DNA from: Actinomycetota bacterium | Lineage (GTDB): Bacteria > Actinomycetota > Thermoleophilia > Solirubrobacterales > 70-9 | Length of the DNA: 64,000 nucleotides | Reading direction: 5' to 3' | Assembly (NCBI GenBank): GCA_018268575.1 | Contig: JAFDWF010000119.1 | Coordinates: 21,984 to 85,983 of the forward strand | Part shown: one piece after another, positions 7,955 through 16,878 of the stretch | How the letters are laid out: each line of letters begins with the position of its first letter | Numbering within the stretch: position 1 is the first letter of the stretch | Made by a program: the position numbers and the translations under genes | The notes under the pieces: generated by a model | What the model saw: the letters and a program-made list of their open reading frames with translations, nothing else | Databases searched by the model: none | Told to the model about the DNA's origin: nothing

Positions 7955-10034
7955 CTGCTCGTCGCCGCCTTGGGCTTCCTGGCAGACCGGGATTTGAGTT
8001 TCCCTGGGAACACAGTCTCGCGGAACTCATTGCCATGGGTGTCCATGAAGATCACCAGAATCCGCTCGCCGCACTCTTCAAGAGGTAGCGAGAATCCCCA
8101 ACCAGATTTTTCAAGTTCATCGCCGAAGAAGTGGTCGGACACTCGAAAGACGTCCCCGTCATAGTCTTGGTCGACGAGGACCATGGCTAGATCGAGTCGC
8201 CCGTGCTCCGGCAAATCAGGAAAATCATCAGGATCGAGCCCTCCGCGCATGAATTTGGACACCGACCCGACTAGCTCTCTTTTCTTCCGCCGATAGGTGA
8301 CATCCACCTCGGGTGGCTGGACGAAGTCGAACCCGAACGTGTCCATCGGGTCGTTGATCATCTCCTTTGAGAATGGCTGGTCCAGGAGTTTGAATCGACG
8401 ACCATGGAGTGCCTCGATCACCGAGTATGGGACTCGCAGAACGAAGAAGGTAATTCTGTCGACCACGACGACATCCTCAAACAATCCGGGGTCGCACGCC
8501 GTGACTGGTGCCACCACGTACACAGCCCCGGAAACCTTGCCCCGAAGGCGCCCAGCGAGTGAATCGAGATAGCCCCTTCCCATCTCGGCGTCGGTATCCT
8601 TGAATGGAAAGAAGTGAACGGGGCCACCTTTTCGGGTTCCCGCCATCTGGATTTGGCCGACTTGGCGAGGTTCCTCTCGGCATCCGAAGAGCTCAAGGCA
8701 GAATTTCTGGAAGCCCTCGACGGGCATGCCCTCGACGAGATCGTTGTCGTACAAACCAGCGGCGCAGAACTCAAAGCCCTCTCCAATTCCGGTCTCGTCA
8801 TCCGACAAGGCCAGCAGACGGCGTTGAGCCACGTACGCGGCGAGCTTCCCGCAATCCACCGGCGCCCCACGCGCTGAGACACGACGGCCGTCGTCCCCGA
8901 CCCCGAGAAACAATCGAGCACGAGATCGCCTGGATTGGATGACGCCTCGACAATGCGCTCGAGAAGCGCCTCCGGCTTCTGAGTGGGATAGTCAGTTCGC
9001 TCCGCGCTCGAGTATCCACGAAGCATGGGGATGTCGCTCCATATGTCCTGGAGGGCTACGCCAGCGCTTTCGTCCAAGTAGCGTTTGAGATAGGGGACGG
9101 TCCCAGCGCGGTCCTGGCAAACGAGGCCATCGGCGATTAGTCCCTTCATCCGCTCTTCTGAGTACCGCCAGTAGCGGGTGATTCCGAAGATCTCGTAGCG
9201 CGGATTACCCTTAGCGGCGCCTCCGGGGCCCGTGATGTCCGCTTTGTTGTAGCGTCGGCCAGTCCCGTCCTCGATGTGGCGATACCACTTGTCTGCGGTC
9301 GATTCGGGCAAGGGAAGGTGTTGAGGGTGAAACAGAGTTTTCTCGCTTTTCGCATAGCGCAGAATTACGTCGTGGATACGGCCGAAATCAGTTCCACCCT
9401 GTCCTCGAGCGTCACTGTGAGCGTCCGCCCGCTTCCAGACAATTTCGTTACGAAAATTTCCCTCACCCAGCAGTTCGTCGAGAACCACCTTCATGTAATG
9501 AACCTTCTTAGTGTCAAGATGCAAGTAGAGAGTTCCGTCGTCCGCCAGCAGCTCGCAGATAAAGACCAGTCGCTTTCGGAGGAACTCGACGAAGGCGGCG
9601 CCGTCAATCTTGTCGCGGTAGGCGCGTTGATTTCGCGACCCTCGAAACTCGCGAAGCGTCGCAAACGGCGGATCGAGGTAGGCGAGACGAACACCCTCGG
9701 TGCCATCAGCGTTGAGGAGCTCGCCGCGACTCCTCATCTCCAGCAAGGTCTTCAGCACTTGGAGGTTGTCGCCGAAGACCAGCTTGTTGCTCCAGTCCGA
9801 CCCAGCGACGCCGAATTGTTTCAGTGGCTGCAGCGGGACAGCCATGGTATCCGAGAGGATACGGCTCCTCGATGCCTTCGCGGCGTATTCGAGCTCGTAC
9901 TCTTTTGCTTGGCGAAAAAGCTTCGCCCGCAGACCGTCGTCTAGGTATTCGCCTCGTCCCAGGCGCTCCGCGAGGGCATCGATCTGGTCTTTCGTCAAAG
10001 ACACCGGTTTGTTTGAGTCCGCCATGCCGGACAC
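7951..10034 (-). pseudogene. mod: Type III DNA methyltransferase Mod, frameshifted by loss of a 10-bp repeat copy
   Basis: A beta-class adenine/cytosine-N methyltransferase split over two frames. The upstream part (ATG at 10025 or GTG at 10034) contains A-Y-L-D-P-P-F (motif IV, near residue 115) and later D-C-F-S-G-S-G-T-T-A (AdoMet motif I). It loses frame after R-R-W-I-A. The downstream part resumes as V-D-C-G-K-L-A-A-Y in frame to 7951. The sequence GGTGGATTGC (minus strand, 8851-8860) is single here. Restoring a second tandem copy gives R-R-W-I-A-V-D-C-G-K, matching the family, in one 697-residue frame. So a 10-bp slippage deletion inactivates Mod; alternatives are phase variation or an assembly collapse. 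Res should be inactive without Mod. Confidence 0.85.
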
Positions 10035-10244
10035 CCTAACGGCGATGCTTCAGCGTTTCCCGATGACCAAAGCCAGCTCGTCCTCACCCGTCACCTTCGC
10101 CTACCTGGGACCCTGATGTGCGACCGGGACGGCGCCGGGCCGACAAGGTCAGGACCCGCCGATGGGGAGCAAGCCGAGGTCGGCGGTCCGGGCGGCCCCA
10201 ATCCGGATAGCGAGCGTGTCCACGCGGCGCGGGCCGAACGTAGA

Positions 10245-10457
10245 ATGCGAGCCATGACCGCGAAGGAGAAGCTGCTCGAGCGGGTGATGACCCTCTCGGA
10301 GGCCGAGGCGGACGAAGCGCTGCGCCTGCTCGATGCGCGTCGGGACGAGGCCGAGGACGAGTGGGGCAACCTGTCGAAGGTGCATGAGGTCGCGTTCGGC
10401 GATTCGATGCGACGGTTGTCAGAGTCCGAGCGCGCCGCCGGCCACGAGCCCTGGTGA
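10245..10457 (+). CDS. MazE-like small antitoxin
   Basis: About 70 residues from ATG 10245 (alternative ATG 10254), sequence M-T-A-K-E-K-L-L-E-R-V-M then S-E-A-E-A-D-E-A-L-R-L-L-D, an amphipathic helical N-terminus common in small antitoxins paired with MazF. Its TGA overlaps the GTG of the MazF-like gene by four bases. I assign it by position and size rather than by a strong domain. Antitoxins of this kind neutralise the partner RNase and repress their own promoter. The toxin downstream is frameshifted, so it may be an orphan in practice. Confidence 0.55.
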   Translation: MRAMTAKEKLLERVMTLSEAEADEALRLLDARRDEAEDEWGNLSKVHEVAFGDSMRRLSESERAAGHEPW

Positions 10458-10764
10458 GGCGCGGAGAGGTCTTCTGGGCCGAGCACCCCGAGTGGGGACG
10501 TCGTCCGGCCGTGGTGATGACCCGCGACGAGGCGATCGGTGCTCTCAACAAGGTTCTCGTCTTCCTGGCGACCACCACGATCCGCGATCTGCCGACCGAG
10601 GTCCGGCTCGGGCCCGAGGACGGGATGCCGCGGGAGTGCGTCCTCAATCTCGACCATGTGGACACCGTGGCCAAGGGCTCATCCGTGACGGCATCACCAC
10701 CCTGAGCGCGGAGAAGCTGCACGCCGTGTGCCGCGCCCTCGATGTCACCACCGGTTGCAGTTGA
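10454..10764 (+). pseudogene. MazF/PemK-type endoribonuclease toxin, frameshifted
   Basis: Starts M-R-R-G-E-V-F-W-A-E-H-P and continues R-R-P-A-V-V-M-T-R-D, F-L-A-T-T-T-I-R, and L-N-L-D-H-V-D-T-V-A-K-G, all typical of MazF. At about 10677 the frame runs into a wrong tail and stops at 10705. A one-base shift restores L-I-R-D-G-I-T-T-L-S-A-E-K-L-H-A-V-C-R-A-L-D to the stop at 10764, the normal MazF C-terminus. A single base is missing. MazF cleaves mRNA at short motifs; the broken C-terminal helix would likely abolish dimer packing. It may be real decay or a sequencing indel. Confidence 0.75.
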
Positions 10765-10961
10765 GGCTTCGGTCAGTTTTCTCGGCAAGTAGTTCGAACC
10801 GAACCTTGCCCGGCTTGGGCACTAATGGCTGCCAGTGCCCGAATCGCCGCATATCCGCGTGCATATCCGCGCATATCGGGCCTCAGTCGCCAGCGGCAGG
10901 AGGCCGGAAGACCGCTCTAGAATGCGGATTGTGGCGGTGAGGACACCGCTCGCGAGCCTGG

Positions 10962-11003
10962 ATCGCACCCAGGAGGTCGGCGGTTCGAATCCGCCTAGCT
11001 CCA
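10962..11003 (+). other. tRNA-Ala(CGC) 3' half, attachment core (copy B)
   Basis: Identical to the 42-base block at 4474-4515. Here the five bases before the loop (CCTGG) also pair with CCAGG, so the anticodon stem looks complete, but D arm and 5' acceptor are absent. Confidence 0.75.
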
Positions 11004-11076
11004 TCAACTCGAAGGCCCTGCAAACGGGCACAATCATCCCCGACGCGCTCGTTTTAACCACCCCACCGGTAGCGCC

Positions 11077-11102
11077 GTTCTTGGGCACTAGTGCCCAAGA
11101 AC
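11077..11102. repeat. 26-bp perfect palindrome in cassette B
   Basis: Arms GTTCTTGGGCAC and GTGCCCAAGAAC around central TA. Same size, same GGCAC-TA-GTGCC core and same relative place as the palindrome of cassette A, but with different outer arms. That points to a protein binding site retained by function rather than by recent copying. Confidence 0.7.
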
Positions 11103-11181
11103 TTGCCGACGTGCGGTGATGAGTGCCGACCACCCTGAACGCTTAAGAGCCCGTGGCGACCTTTCCCCCTCAGTCAACGAC

Positions 11182-11859
11182 CTAACTCTCGGCGCTCTGC
11201 TGCCACCCCAGTTGCTGCTCAACGAGCCTGCCAGCACGGTCGAGAACTTCATCGGCATCAAGTCGATTGGTGTCGATCTCCACCGCTTCCGGCGGGGAGG
11301 GGGGCAGCAGAGCCTCATCATCGCTCCAACTCGCAGGCAGACCGGCCGCTAAGAGTTGTCCTAGCTTGCGTCGACGTCTGACGCTCCCCTCCGCCGTGAG
11401 CCGGATCACCAACGGCACGCCGGGAACGGTCCTCGTGGCCACGTCGCGCCCCGAAATCCCCGCGCTCCGGCCCCGAACGTGCTCGCGAACAAGAGCGTGA
11501 ACCCACTCCATTCCTATCTCGCTACGGGAGACGGCGGCGACATTGGCGCCAATACGTGGGCCAAGACTCTCAACGCTGAGACGCTGGCCCTCCAACGCGA
11601 CCTCGATTGCCGCAAGCCCAGGTTCGTCGCAGACCTGCCAGCGAAATACCCCCCGACGCTCCAACCGCGTAAGCTCCGATACCGCATCCGGAATGGTGAT
11701 TCCGGATGCGGCGACTCGCCAAGCAAGCGCTCTTACCAGCACCCCAACCTCGATTACATCGCAGGCATAGCGGTGGGCAAAGCCCCGAAGGAGAGTGGTC
11801 TTGCCGCTACCGCTCGCTCCCTCGATGGCGACCACGGAGGAGAAACCGCTCGCTGGCAT
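11182..11859 (-). CDS. Cytidylate-kinase-like nucleoside monophosphate kinase
   Basis: 225 residues. Residues 8-22 carry the P-loop I-E-G-A-S-G-S-G-K-T-T, and residues 35-50 (E-V-G-V-L-V-R-A-L-A) match the substrate-binding helix of CMP kinases. Around residue 140 G-R-D-V-A-T-R-T-V-P corresponds to the G-R-D-I-G-T-x-V-x-P signature of (d)CMP kinases, followed by L-T-A-E-G-S-V-R-R-R-R, the lid arginines. The housekeeping cmk is usually next to der, so this copy in a defence island is probably specialised. It diverges from a deoxyribosyltransferase-like gene with 35 bases between them. I infer a role in making or altering a nucleotide; substrate unknown. Confidence 0.7.
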   Translation of the reverse strand: MPASGFSSVVAIEGASGSGKTTLLRGFAHRYACDVIEVGVLVRALAWRVAASGITIPDAVSELTRLERRGVFRWQVCDEPGLAAIEVALEGQRLSVESLGPRIGANVAAVSRSEIGMEWVHALVREHVRGRSAGISGRDVATRTVPGVPLVIRLTAEGSVRRRRKLGQLLAAGLPASWSDDEALLPPSPPEAVEIDTNRLDADEVLDRAGRLVEQQLGWQQSAES

Positions 11860-11894
11860 TAGCCGAATTCTGACCTCTCGACCAGAGCCTTGCG

Positions 11895-12335
11895 ATGATC
11901 GCGTTCATGAGGCGTTCCCGCATATATCTGTCAGCCCGGTCAGGGCGTCGTGCCGAACTCCTCGCTGCCGCCACGGATTGCGATCGCGCTGGCTTCGATG
12001 TCGTGTGTTCGTGGTTGGACGCAAAGCCGGTCGACCTGGATGACGCCGACGCCGCGGCCACAGTGGCCATCAGCGACCTGGAGGAGCTGTCAGGCGCGGC
12101 AGCTCTGGTCTGTTTCGTTGAGGCGACCGGAGCCCAGAGTCAAGGGCGGGGTGGGCGCCACGTCGAGTTGGGATACGCACTCGCGTGCGGCATACCGATC
12201 GTTCTGGTCGGCGATCCAGAGCACGTCTTCCATCGACACCCAGCGGTCCACCGGGCAGCGAGTTGGGATGACGCTCTTGACTACCTGGGCACTCTGCTCG
12301 GGACGTCAGCCATCCCGCGAGGGGAAGCCTCGTAG
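11895..12335 (+). CDS. Nucleoside 2-deoxyribosyltransferase-like protein
   Basis: 146 residues in a Rossmann-like fold. I-Y-L-S-A-R-S-G-R-R-A-E-L at the N-terminus binds the phosphate or base, and G-R-G-G-R-H-V-E-L-G-Y-A-L-A near residues 92-105 holds the catalytic Glu of the deoxyribosyltransferase family, followed by G-I-P-I-V-L-V-G. Members swap or hydrolyse the N-glycosidic bond of (deoxy)nucleosides; relatives act as effectors or signal makers in retron and CBASS-like defence. ATG 11895 is used, with ATG 11910 as alternative. Divergent from the CMP-kinase-like gene, which suggests joint regulation from a very short shared promoter region. Confidence 0.65.
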   Translation: MIAFMRRSRIYLSARSGRRAELLAAATDCDRAGFDVVCSWLDAKPVDLDDADAAATVAISDLEELSGAAALVCFVEATGAQSQGRGGRHVELGYALACGIPIVLVGDPEHVFHRHPAVHRAASWDDALDYLGTLLGTSAIPRGEAS

Positions 12336-12563
12336 GCCTTCCTGGGCGCGCAGTTCTCTCCGCTAATCAAGCGTTGAAGTTCGCCCCTGTCGTTACGGCT
12401 GACAGCGCGCATCAGGCGCCGGGTTCGCCAACGGCGGATTGGCCGCGGCCAACCTGCGGCGAATTCACCGCGCCGCCACAAAGCAAGGTCCCGTGCCACC
12501 CGAGCAGGTTCTGCATTGATCGGGATCATGGGAGGAACATAGGTACTCGCGCGGACGTCACTC

Positions 12564-13847
12564 TCACCGACGGACCACATAGGGAGCGATGAATGCAGAG
12601 AGAACCGCCCCGAGGATGACTGAGACGGCCGAGCCAATCCAGCCGCCGAAGAAGACACCGAGCACGATGATCGCGATGAGGAGCGGAACGCCTATGACGC
12701 CGCTGCCAAGCACAATCCGACTCGCGGGACGGAGGGTTGCTGGGTTCCGGCGGTAGGCCCGATGGAAGGCAAAGAGGACACGGATCGCCCACATCTGGTC
12801 CACGGTTCCGAGCATCCCACGCTGGACACGGAAGCCCTCCGGGTTACTGGAGTGACGGTTCTCGGTCTCGATCTGATCAACGATTCGACCAACCACCTCA
12901 AGGGCGAAGCCACGAATCTCTCGCGGACGTTCATCGGCTTCGAGAAAAAGGAGCGCAGTCAACATCTCTGGGCTGAGAAAGACGTAGTCGTTGACCTCGC
13001 CGCGCGAATAAGGATTGAAGTAGGGCCGATCGATCGCCGGGCAGGACTCACCGCCGTGCCGGCTTACCAATTCGGCCCGCACCGCTGCGGCGGCCTCGGA
13101 TACGTTCGCGGTTCGACGAGTCTGCGGCGCACTCTCGAGCGCGAGACAGCCAAGGGCCAGGACATCGCCGCCGAGAAGGCGCGCCCGGCGCCGCAGCTGC
13201 GTGGCTAGCCAATCCCACGCCCCCTCGACCGCATTGTTCTGCTGGGCAACGGGGAAACGGCGCAGTGAGCGCAAACCGAACGCGGTGACGAGGAGGCGGT
13301 CCTGCCGGCTCGGGTCCCCGACCGTGCCACGAGTGCTCCAGCCCTCGTTCCCACTGAGCGAGAGCGAAAGGAGGTGGTCGACCAACTCCGGCTGCGTTCC
13401 TTGGACGCGCTCCTCAACCTCGTCGAGACGACAGGCATCGATCATGAACGCAAGCTTTAACGGGTCTTGGAAGTCCTCCTGCTTGGGAGTGCTCGCGTCG
13501 TCCGCGGGCGGCGATTCGGGCAACGCCTCCGTGACGCCGCGAACCGGGGAACTTTGGTAAACGGATCGTTCCTCGCCGTCCCAGTGGTGGGCGATTGCGA
13601 ATACCTGCAAAGCGGCCGACGTTCCGAAATGACCCCACTGCTCTTCGGAGTGGTGACCGCTGTCGAGGAACTGTCCCCAAGCAACGGACCCTCGGAGCTC
13701 CGCAGGGCGTACAAACTGGTCCTCAAGGAGGTCGCAGACGGGCGCCAGGCACTCGCCTGCGCGGCCATCCAATTCCTCGATTCGAGCCTTGCGCCAAGTC
13801 CAGCTGTCCCCGACAGCCATACGCCAGCGTGCAACCAGATTGGTCAT
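12564..13847 (-). CDS. Helical protein with two C-terminal membrane spans, unknown family
   Basis: 427 residues. The first ~370 are helical and soluble; H-F-G-T-S-A-A-L-Q-V near residue 73 recalls alpha/alpha-toroid repeats but I cannot name a family. The C-terminus holds two hydrophobic helices (V-I-G-V-P-L-L-I-A-I-I-V-L-G-V-F-F and V-S-V-I-L-G-A-V-L-S-A-F-I) and ends Y-V-V-R-R. A soluble sensing domain followed by a 2-TM tail is a recurrent design among membrane-disrupting defence effectors, so that role is a hypothesis. It lies 9 bases downstream of the HIT-like gene on the same strand and is probably cotranscribed with it. Confidence 0.6.
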   Translation of the reverse strand: MTNLVARWRMAVGDSWTWRKARIEELDGRAGECLAPVCDLLEDQFVRPAELRGSVAWGQFLDSGHHSEEQWGHFGTSAALQVFAIAHHWDGEERSVYQSSPVRGVTEALPESPPADDASTPKQEDFQDPLKLAFMIDACRLDEVEERVQGTQPELVDHLLSLSLSGNEGWSTRGTVGDPSRQDRLLVTAFGLRSLRRFPVAQQNNAVEGAWDWLATQLRRRARLLGGDVLALGCLALESAPQTRRTANVSEAAAAVRAELVSRHGGESCPAIDRPYFNPYSRGEVNDYVFLSPEMLTALLFLEADERPREIRGFALEVVGRIVDQIETENRHSSNPEGFRVQRGMLGTVDQMWAIRVLFAFHRAYRRNPATLRPASRIVLGSGVIGVPLLIAIIVLGVFFGGWIGSAVSVILGAVLSAFIAPYVVRR

Positions 13848-13856
13848 CGTCCAACC

Positions 13857-14564
13857 TCAGGCGACGGCGGTGAGCCCGAGGGCGGCCTGAGCAGCGTGTA
13901 TTTGCTGAAAGCCCGGCGTCGAACGCCAATCAGCGAGCTCTGGCTCGCCGCGCAGAAGAGCAGCGAAGCCGCGCAGAAACTGACGCGGGAGCGGTCCACT
14001 CACTCGACCCAATTGGCAGCCGTCGCGATCCTCAACGTATAGGTACTGGCGCACGTCTGCGCCATGCTCGCGCACCGTCCAAAAGTCTGGGTAGCGCTCG
14101 CGCCGCAGGCCCGGGGCCAACTCAGCAAGGTCCATCCGCACAAGACCTGGGAAGACCAGGCGATGAGCATGGAGGCAGTGAGGCTCGTGGCGACGTACCG
14201 ATGGCGCCACGCACGGGGCAACCCTGCCGTGCTCTGCAACCACGGTGGGGCCGTAAACCTCGCTCAGATGTCCACGCACGCGCTCGGTAAATGCGACCAG
14301 GTCGGCGCTCTCAGCATCACCGAGGTCGAGCATGCTCGGCAGGTGATCCCGTGCGGCGATCAGCGTGAAGCCCTCACCAATAGGGCCAACACCGAGCACC
14401 GCCCGAAAGTACGCGGACTCAGCCCACGTGTACTCTGGCTCCGGGTCACAGAGAAAGCAGTGGCTCTTGTTTTCGCTGCTTATGGGAGGTTTTTCCTTCA
14501 CGCCGTCGGATTCGCTTCGGTATCGCTTTGTCCTGCGTGGCTGAAGTAGATTCGATTGTGCCAC
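13857..14564 (-). CDS. HIT-like protein with degenerate histidine triad
   Basis: 235 residues. N-terminal H-C-F-L-C-D-P-E-P-E-Y (residues 35-45) and G-E-G-F-T-L-I-A-A-R-D-H-L-P-S-M (62-78) are standard HIT-family elements. The expected H-x-H-x-H triad appears as H-C-L-H-A-H-R-L-V-F-P near residue 130, so the third His is replaced by Leu, which occurs in a subgroup related to Ap4A phosphorylases or GalT. HIT proteins hydrolyse or transfer nucleotidyl groups. Its position with a CMP-kinase-like and a deoxyribosyltransferase-like gene and a 2-TM protein suggests turnover of a nucleotide. The true start could be GTG within the first 25 codons. Confidence 0.65.
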   Translation of the reverse strand: MAQSNLLQPRRTKRYRSESDGVKEKPPISSENKSHCFLCDPEPEYTWAESAYFRAVLGVGPIGEGFTLIAARDHLPSMLDLGDAESADLVAFTERVRGHLSEVYGPTVVAEHGRVAPCVAPSVRRHEPHCLHAHRLVFPGLVRMDLAELAPGLRRERYPDFWTVREHGADVRQYLYVEDRDGCQLGRVSGPLPRQFLRGFAALLRGEPELADWRSTPGFQQIHAAQAALGLTAVA

Positions 14565-14779
14565 GAACCCCTCGGCGGATCTGGCGCCGCAGACTGGTTT
14601 TCAGGAATCCCATAGCTCAAGCGGCACCGCATGACCGCGCGACGAATCGCCAGATCCCACCAACGCATCCCTGCGGAGGTGTCCTCGGGGAGTATGTGAA
14701 CCGGGGGTCCAGGCGCTGGCAAATCGACGTTCTCGCCGAGTCCCGGCTGACGCCCGATGCCCTAAGGGACCAGTAAGGC

Positions 14780-15769
14780 CTAGCCGATGACTATCCGCTC
14801 GTCAGGCAACGGAGGTAACGTCGCCGGGAATGGCGGCCCGCCAGGACAGCGGAAGAGCTGGGACCACCAGGTTGCGATCGAGGCTCGGTTGATCGCCTCC
14901 GCATGACTGGTGTCGAGATTGCGGATCGTCTCGCGTCCAGCGCGCGGGGTCTGCATCATCAAAAGACAAAGCGAGGGTGCGAGCGGAACGGAGAGGCTGT
15001 CGGCGCTCGCAGGTCCGATGCCGAGAAACTGGTTCTCCGGCCGCGGCAACCGGTCGAGGAGGATCGGCTCGTCGCTGGTGAATAGGACATGGTCCTCGAA
15101 GGGCAGAAGATGCCACTCGGCCTCGCGGAAGGGAACCGCGGCCTCCGGCGCCGCCTGCAGCATCGTCCGCAGTTGGATTGCACGGTGCAACACGAAGCGA
15201 CCCTCGTCGAGTTCGGTCGCGAGGGTGTCTCGTTGACTCTTGTCGAGGTGGCTGAAGTCCGGTATCGGAACCCCCGGTCCAGCGCTTTCTTCAATCAGCC
15301 GGTCGCGCTTCTGCTCGATGGGATCGGGTTTCTTCGGAGCACCATCGTGCTGTGTTTCGTCGATCTCGGCGTTCTCAAGGCCGAATCTGATCAGCATCTT
15401 CTGCAGCTTGTCCGCGAGCTCAGAACCGCTGGCACGACTCGAGCGACCTCGGACCCACTGCAGGCCGAGCCAAGTTGAGAAGGCGTCCTTCTGCTCGGGC
15501 GCAAGAGGGAATTCGAGGTTCCTTAAGGCTTTATGGACGGCTGCTCCTTCAGCGTCGATCTTCGCTAGGCCTTCCTCGACCGAGGAGTCCTTCTCCCCGT
15601 CGGGACCCTCGAAGGAATAGAAGTCCTTCTCGACCGCGAGCGCGGTGGTTCCGGTCCTGAGCTCGGGCCTATCGGATCTGTCCCGCATGGCGACGATGCC
15701 CTGGGCGTCGGCCCAGGCCCGCAGGTAGAACTGCGGGAGAACGTGATGACGTACGGGTCTTTGTGACAT
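14780..15769 (-). CDS. DUF4238 family protein
   Basis: 329 residues. It opens with R-H-H-V-L-P-Q-F-Y-L-R-A-W-A, the hallmark of DUF4238, and carries the second conserved patch V-L-F-T-S-D-E-P-I near residue 235. The HHxxPQ and SDEP motifs probably form a metal site, so a hydrolase or nuclease activity is plausible but unproven. The family is scattered in accessory regions of many bacteria. It is on the same strand as the HIT-like gene with a gap of about 215 bases, so it may or may not share a transcript. The frame is intact. Confidence 0.75.
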   Translation of the reverse strand: MSQRPVRHHVLPQFYLRAWADAQGIVAMRDRSDRPELRTGTTALAVEKDFYSFEGPDGEKDSSVEEGLAKIDAEGAAVHKALRNLEFPLAPEQKDAFSTWLGLQWVRGRSSRASGSELADKLQKMLIRFGLENAEIDETQHDGAPKKPDPIEQKRDRLIEESAGPGVPIPDFSHLDKSQRDTLATELDEGRFVLHRAIQLRTMLQAAPEAAVPFREAEWHLLPFEDHVLFTSDEPILLDRLPRPENQFLGIGPASADSLSVPLAPSLCLLMMQTPRAGRETIRNLDTSHAEAINRASIATWWSQLFRCPGGPPFPATLPPLPDERIVIG

Positions 15770-15957
15770 CGCTTGTGCCTGGACTCAGCCCCCGCCAAGG
15801 ATCACTCGCACACCGTGACCATAGCGGCGACATTGGGCTGGCGGTGAATTTGGTCGGGTCAGGGGACAGCAGGTGCCCAACTCTCCTCACCCTGCGGAGA
15901 TGGTTACCACCGGACAGGCGGCTAGGAATCGAAGTCGCAGTGACGAACTGAACGGCA

Positions 15958-16878
15958 ATGCCGGAGGTCACCGCAGAGAGCTTGAGGTCCGCCGCGGAGC
16001 AACTCCTTGAACTCGCCGACGACGTCGAGGAATCGATCGGTGCCCGCGAGGATCTTGACGCCGTCATCGCCGACCTTCGGATTGCCGCAGTGCGGGGGTT
16101 TGGTCCGAAGCCCCGCGCCCGCAGGGGTGAGAGCGGGAAGGACAAGGTTCTAGCTCATCTCATGGCGCACATCGGAGAGTGGGTCCACCGTGAGGAGCTT
16201 GCGGCCATCAGCGGGATTGAAGAATGGGCACGCCGGAAACGAGAGTGGTCGAGGGAGGAGGGCTACGACATCGAGGAGCGCGGAGGTTTCTACAGACTCA
16301 ACAACTTCGATCCTGACGAGTCTGTCGCGCGAGCCTGGCGGATACCAAACGAAATTCGACGGCGGTCGGGCAGCGGTGAGTCTCGAATCCTTGCCCTCCT
16401 CCAAGCTTACGAGGGCAAGGTCGTAGACAACGAGAAACTGAGGTACGTAGCCCACATACCGTCGGCACCGCGTCGCACTCGAGAGCTACGCGACGAGGAT
16501 GGCTGGCCCATCGAAACTCACGTTGATGATCCGAAATTGAAGCCTGGTCAGTATCGCCTCGCATCATCAGATCCGAGCGACCGACGAGACATACGGCAGC
16601 GGCTGTATCCAGAAGGACTGCGGGAGAGGATCTTCCAAAGGGACGAATACACCTGCCAAATGTGCGGGCGCAACCGGGAGCGTGCCGAACAGGCAGGAGA
16701 CAGTCGCTTCTATCTCGAGATTCACCACCTGAACGCCGTAGCTGACCAACTTGACGGTCTCTCCGCCGACGAGTTGAACGACGAGTCGAATCTGGTGACC
16801 TACTGCCACAGGGATCACCTACAGGAGACCCGTCGCCTCCACGAACGACTGAGAGAACAGCGGCGGCCGAGGTCTTAA
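15958..16878 (+). CDS. HNH restriction endonuclease with N-terminal winged-helix region
   Basis: 306 residues. Residues 60-200 hold two helix-turn-helix-like repeats (V-L-A-H-L-M-A-H-I-G-E-W-V and I-L-A-L-L-Q-A-Y-E-G-K-V-V), likely target recognition. The C-terminus is an HNH domain: R-I-F-Q-R-D-E-Y-T-C-Q-M-C-G, L-E-I-H-H-L-N, then E-S-N-L-V-T-Y-C-H-R-D-H, with zinc cysteines, catalytic HH and the Asn. The stop overlaps the stop of the convergent C5 methyltransferase by four bases, so the pair is best read as a type II restriction-modification system. HNH-type McrA-like enzymes that cut methylated DNA are an alternative, but an adjacent cognate methylase favours classic RM. Confidence 0.75.
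   Translation: MPEVTAESLRSAAEQLLELADDVEESIGAREDLDAVIADLRIAAVRGFGPKPRARRGESGKDKVLAHLMAHIGEWVHREELAAISGIEEWARRKREWSREEGYDIEERGGFYRLNNFDPDESVARAWRIPNEIRRRSGSGESRILALLQAYEGKVVDNEKLRYVAHIPSAPRRTRELRDEDGWPIETHVDDPKLKPGQYRLASSDPSDRRDIRQRLYPEGLRERIFQRDEYTCQMCGRNRERAEQAGDSRFYLEIHHLNAVADQLDGLSADELNDESNLVTYCHRDHLQETRRLHERLREQRRPRS

Larger units (their letters stand above)
10790..11102 (+). repeat. Cassette B: attachment-site-like repeat
   Basis: Same order as cassette A: TTCGAACCG, TTGGGCAC (10815-10822) and GTGCCC (10835-10840) with a 12-base spacer, three GCATATCC/GCATATCG repeats, tRNA-Ala 3' half (10962-11003), the shared tail GAAGGCCCTGCAAACG, and a 26-bp palindrome at 11077-11102. It lies 25 bases after the MazF-like remnant and precedes the nucleotide-metabolism cluster. 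The distance from GTGCCC to the tRNA block (121 bases) is the same as in cassette C. Confidence 0.65.

Noticed and set aside
10844..10880. Short CRISPR-like array of GCATATCC units
   Set aside because: Units are 8-10 bases with irregular spacing and no spacers or cas genes. They fit arm-type binding sites instead.
10962..11003. A complete functional tRNA-Ala gene
   Set aside because: The anticodon arm, T arm and 3' acceptor are present but no D arm or matching 5' acceptor strand occurs upstream.
10822..11133. Minus-strand frame with G-G-F-E-P-P-T-S-W-V as a gene
   Set aside because: This is the well-known false protein produced by translating the back of a tRNA 3' end.
12281..12529. Possible 82-residue minus-strand gene between the NDT-like and 2-TM genes
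   Set aside because: The sequence looks mildly protein-like, but there is no ribosome site, no family, and it overlaps the NDT-like gene antisense.
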